Shown here in pieces: positions 63,083 through 64,000 of a DNA stretch of 64,000 nucleotides. The notes beneath the pieces were generated by a model. That model did no database searches, was not told the DNA's origin, and saw only the letters and a list, made by a program, of their open reading frames with translations. The position numbers and the translations under genes are program-made. The first letter of the stretch is position 1. Every line of letters begins with the position of its first letter. Origin of the DNA: JBKQHQ01 sp052148715 (lineage in GTDB: Bacteria > Pseudomonadota > Alphaproteobacteria > Rhizobiales > Xanthobacteraceae); assembly GCA_052148715.1 (NCBI GenBank), contig JBKQHQ010000055.1, positions 27,657 through 91,656 of the forward strand, read 5' to 3'.

Positions 63083-64000
63083 ATGCATGACGTTTGGCAG
63101 ACCTCAGCGCTCGCGCCCGAGCTTCTCGTCCGCTTCGCCGCGATCGTCGGCGAGAAATACGCGATCCGGGATCCGCATGCGATCGCGCCGTATCTGATCG
63201 AGCAGCGCGGCCTCTATCATGGCCGCTCGCCTTTGGTGCTGCGGCCGGGCTCGGTCGGCGAGGTGGCGGCCATCCTTAAGCTTGCCTCCGAGACGGCAAC
63301 CGCCATCGTGCCGCAGGGCGGCAATACCGGCCTCGTCGGCGGACAGACGCCCCTTAACGGGGAGATCGTGCTGTCGCTCACGCGGCTCGACCGCATCCGG
63401 GAAGTGGACGCCGCCTCGAACACGATGACCTGCGAGGCCGGCGTGGTGCTCGCCAATGCGCAAGCAGCCGCACAAGCCGCCAACCGCCTGTTTCCGTTGT
63501 CGCTCGGCGCCGAAGGCAGCTGCACGATCGGCGGCAATCTGTCCACCAATGCGGGCGGCACCGGCGCCCTGGTCTACGGCGTGGCGCGGGATCTGGTGCT
63601 CGGCCTCGAAGTGGTGCTCGCCGACGGCCGCGTGCTGCGTGGCCTCAACAAGCTGAAGAAGGACAATACCGGCTACGACCTCAAGAACCTGTTCATCGGC
63701 GCCGAAGGCACGCTCGGCATCATCACCGCCGCGGTGCTGCGGCTGGTGCCGCGGCCGCGCTCGGTCGAGACCGCCTTTGTCGGCGTCACCTCGGCGGAGG
63801 CCGCGCTCGAGCTTCTAGGCCTGGCGCAGGACTTCACCGGCGGCGACGTCACGAGTTTCGAGTTGATGACGCGGCGCGGCATCGAACTGGTCCTGGAATT
63901 CGGCGAAGGCTGCCGCGATCCGCTGTCGAGCCCGCACGCCTGGTACGTGCTGATCGAATTGTCGTCGCAGCAGCCCGAGGGCCTGCGCGCCGCGCTCGAA
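63083..64000 (+). CDS. FAD-linked 2-hydroxyacid dehydrogenase (GlcD/D-2-hydroxyglutarate DH type), C-terminus cut off
   Basis: The frame opens MHDVWQTSALAPELLVRFAA and runs 306 codons off the right edge. Residues ~40-220 are the PCMH-type FAD domain: VLRPGSVGEVAAILKLASET, PQGGNTGLVGGQTPLNGEIV, GAEGSCTIGGNLSTNAGGTG and IGAEGTLGIITAAVLRLVPR. It oxidises a D-2-hydroxyacid (2-hydroxyglutarate, lactate or glycolate) and feeds the respiratory chain. About 160 C-terminal residues are outside the window. Confidence 0.9.
   Translation, partial: MHDVWQTSALAPELLVRFAAIVGEKYAIRDPHAIAPYLIEQRGLYHGRSPLVLRPGSVGEVAAILKLASETATAIVPQGGNTGLVGGQTPLNGEIVLSLTRLDRIREVDAASNTMTCEAGVVLANAQAAAQAANRLFPLSLGAEGSCTIGGNLSTNAGGTGALVYGVARDLVLGLEVVLADGRVLRGLNKLKKDNTGYDLKNLFIGAEGTLGIITAAVLRLVPRPRSVETAFVGVTSAEAALELLGLAQDFTGGDVTSFELMTRRGIELVLEFGEGCRDPLSSPHAWYVLIELSSQQPEGLRAALE

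Overview
The window is GC-rich, densely packed bacterial chromosome. The family-level signals point to an alphaproteobacterium of the Hyphomicrobiales, near Bradyrhizobium/Xanthobacteraceae: an Omp25/31-type outer-membrane barrel protein, an ATP12 F1-assembly chaperone, several tiny Rhizobiales-type conserved proteins, frequent GTG/TTG starts, and short CATTCCGG palindromes. Genus cannot be settled from sequence reading alone. No CRISPR array, rRNA operon, prophage or intact insertion sequence was seen.

Layout. 1-6600: a cut-off YdcF-type gene, a DinB-like protein, two inverted c-type cytochrome paralogues around decayed small genes, an outer-membrane protein with a clear terminator, an MFS exporter, an RraA-like protein and a DUF4345 protein. 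6680-15660: a branched-chain-type ABC importer (solute-binding protein, LivH, LivM, no ATPases) divergent from a TetR regulator and a putative catabolic operon (FAH hydrolase, cupin, acyl-CoA ligase); then an aldo/keto reductase with a truncated duplicate, and an orphan HTH protein. 15870-22700: isovaleryl-CoA dehydrogenase; a Baeyer-Villiger monooxygenase/SDR/alpha-beta hydrolase operon; MgtE. 22800-31300: tandem secreted polysaccharide deacetylases, RidA, a frameshifted GFA gene, tRNA-Leu(GAG), an orphan FliN-like SpoA protein, LipB, a cyanide-insensitive-type cytochrome bd oxidase, acylphosphatase, gamma-glutamylcyclotransferase and a DUF805 protein.

31400-43770: propionyl-CoA carboxylase alpha and beta genes, separated by a plus-strand group for peroxide, thioester and formaldehyde handling (1-Cys peroxiredoxin, DoxX, thioesterase, class III alcohol dehydrogenase, HxlR regulator); then a GST and two MetE C-domain-like methyltransferases. 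44180-49050: a sugar-type ABC importer whose last gene fuses the double ATPase to a permease. 49100-52700: a cytochrome c, an EamA exporter, lipocalin-like and VOC proteins, ATP12. 53040-57770: a three-gene 2-oxoacid:ferredoxin oxidoreductase operon whose first gene is a GltD-like flavoprotein fused to an 8Fe ferredoxin. 57960-62000: an accessory-looking stretch with a 55-residue protein, an SUMF1-fold protein lacking the FGE cysteines, a small secreted protein, a six-EF-hand repeat protein behind an exact-looking sigma-54 promoter, and a tRNA-Pro 3' remnant. It ends with Sua5/TsaC and a cut-off FAD-linked hydroxyacid dehydrogenase.

The main metabolic theme is degradation of branched-chain, propionyl-, ketone/aromatic-type and one-carbon compounds under aerobic conditions. 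The least explained pieces are the sigma-54-driven EF-hand protein, the ATPase-permease fusion importer opposite the MetE-like pair, and the KOR operon with its own flavoprotein-ferredoxin.
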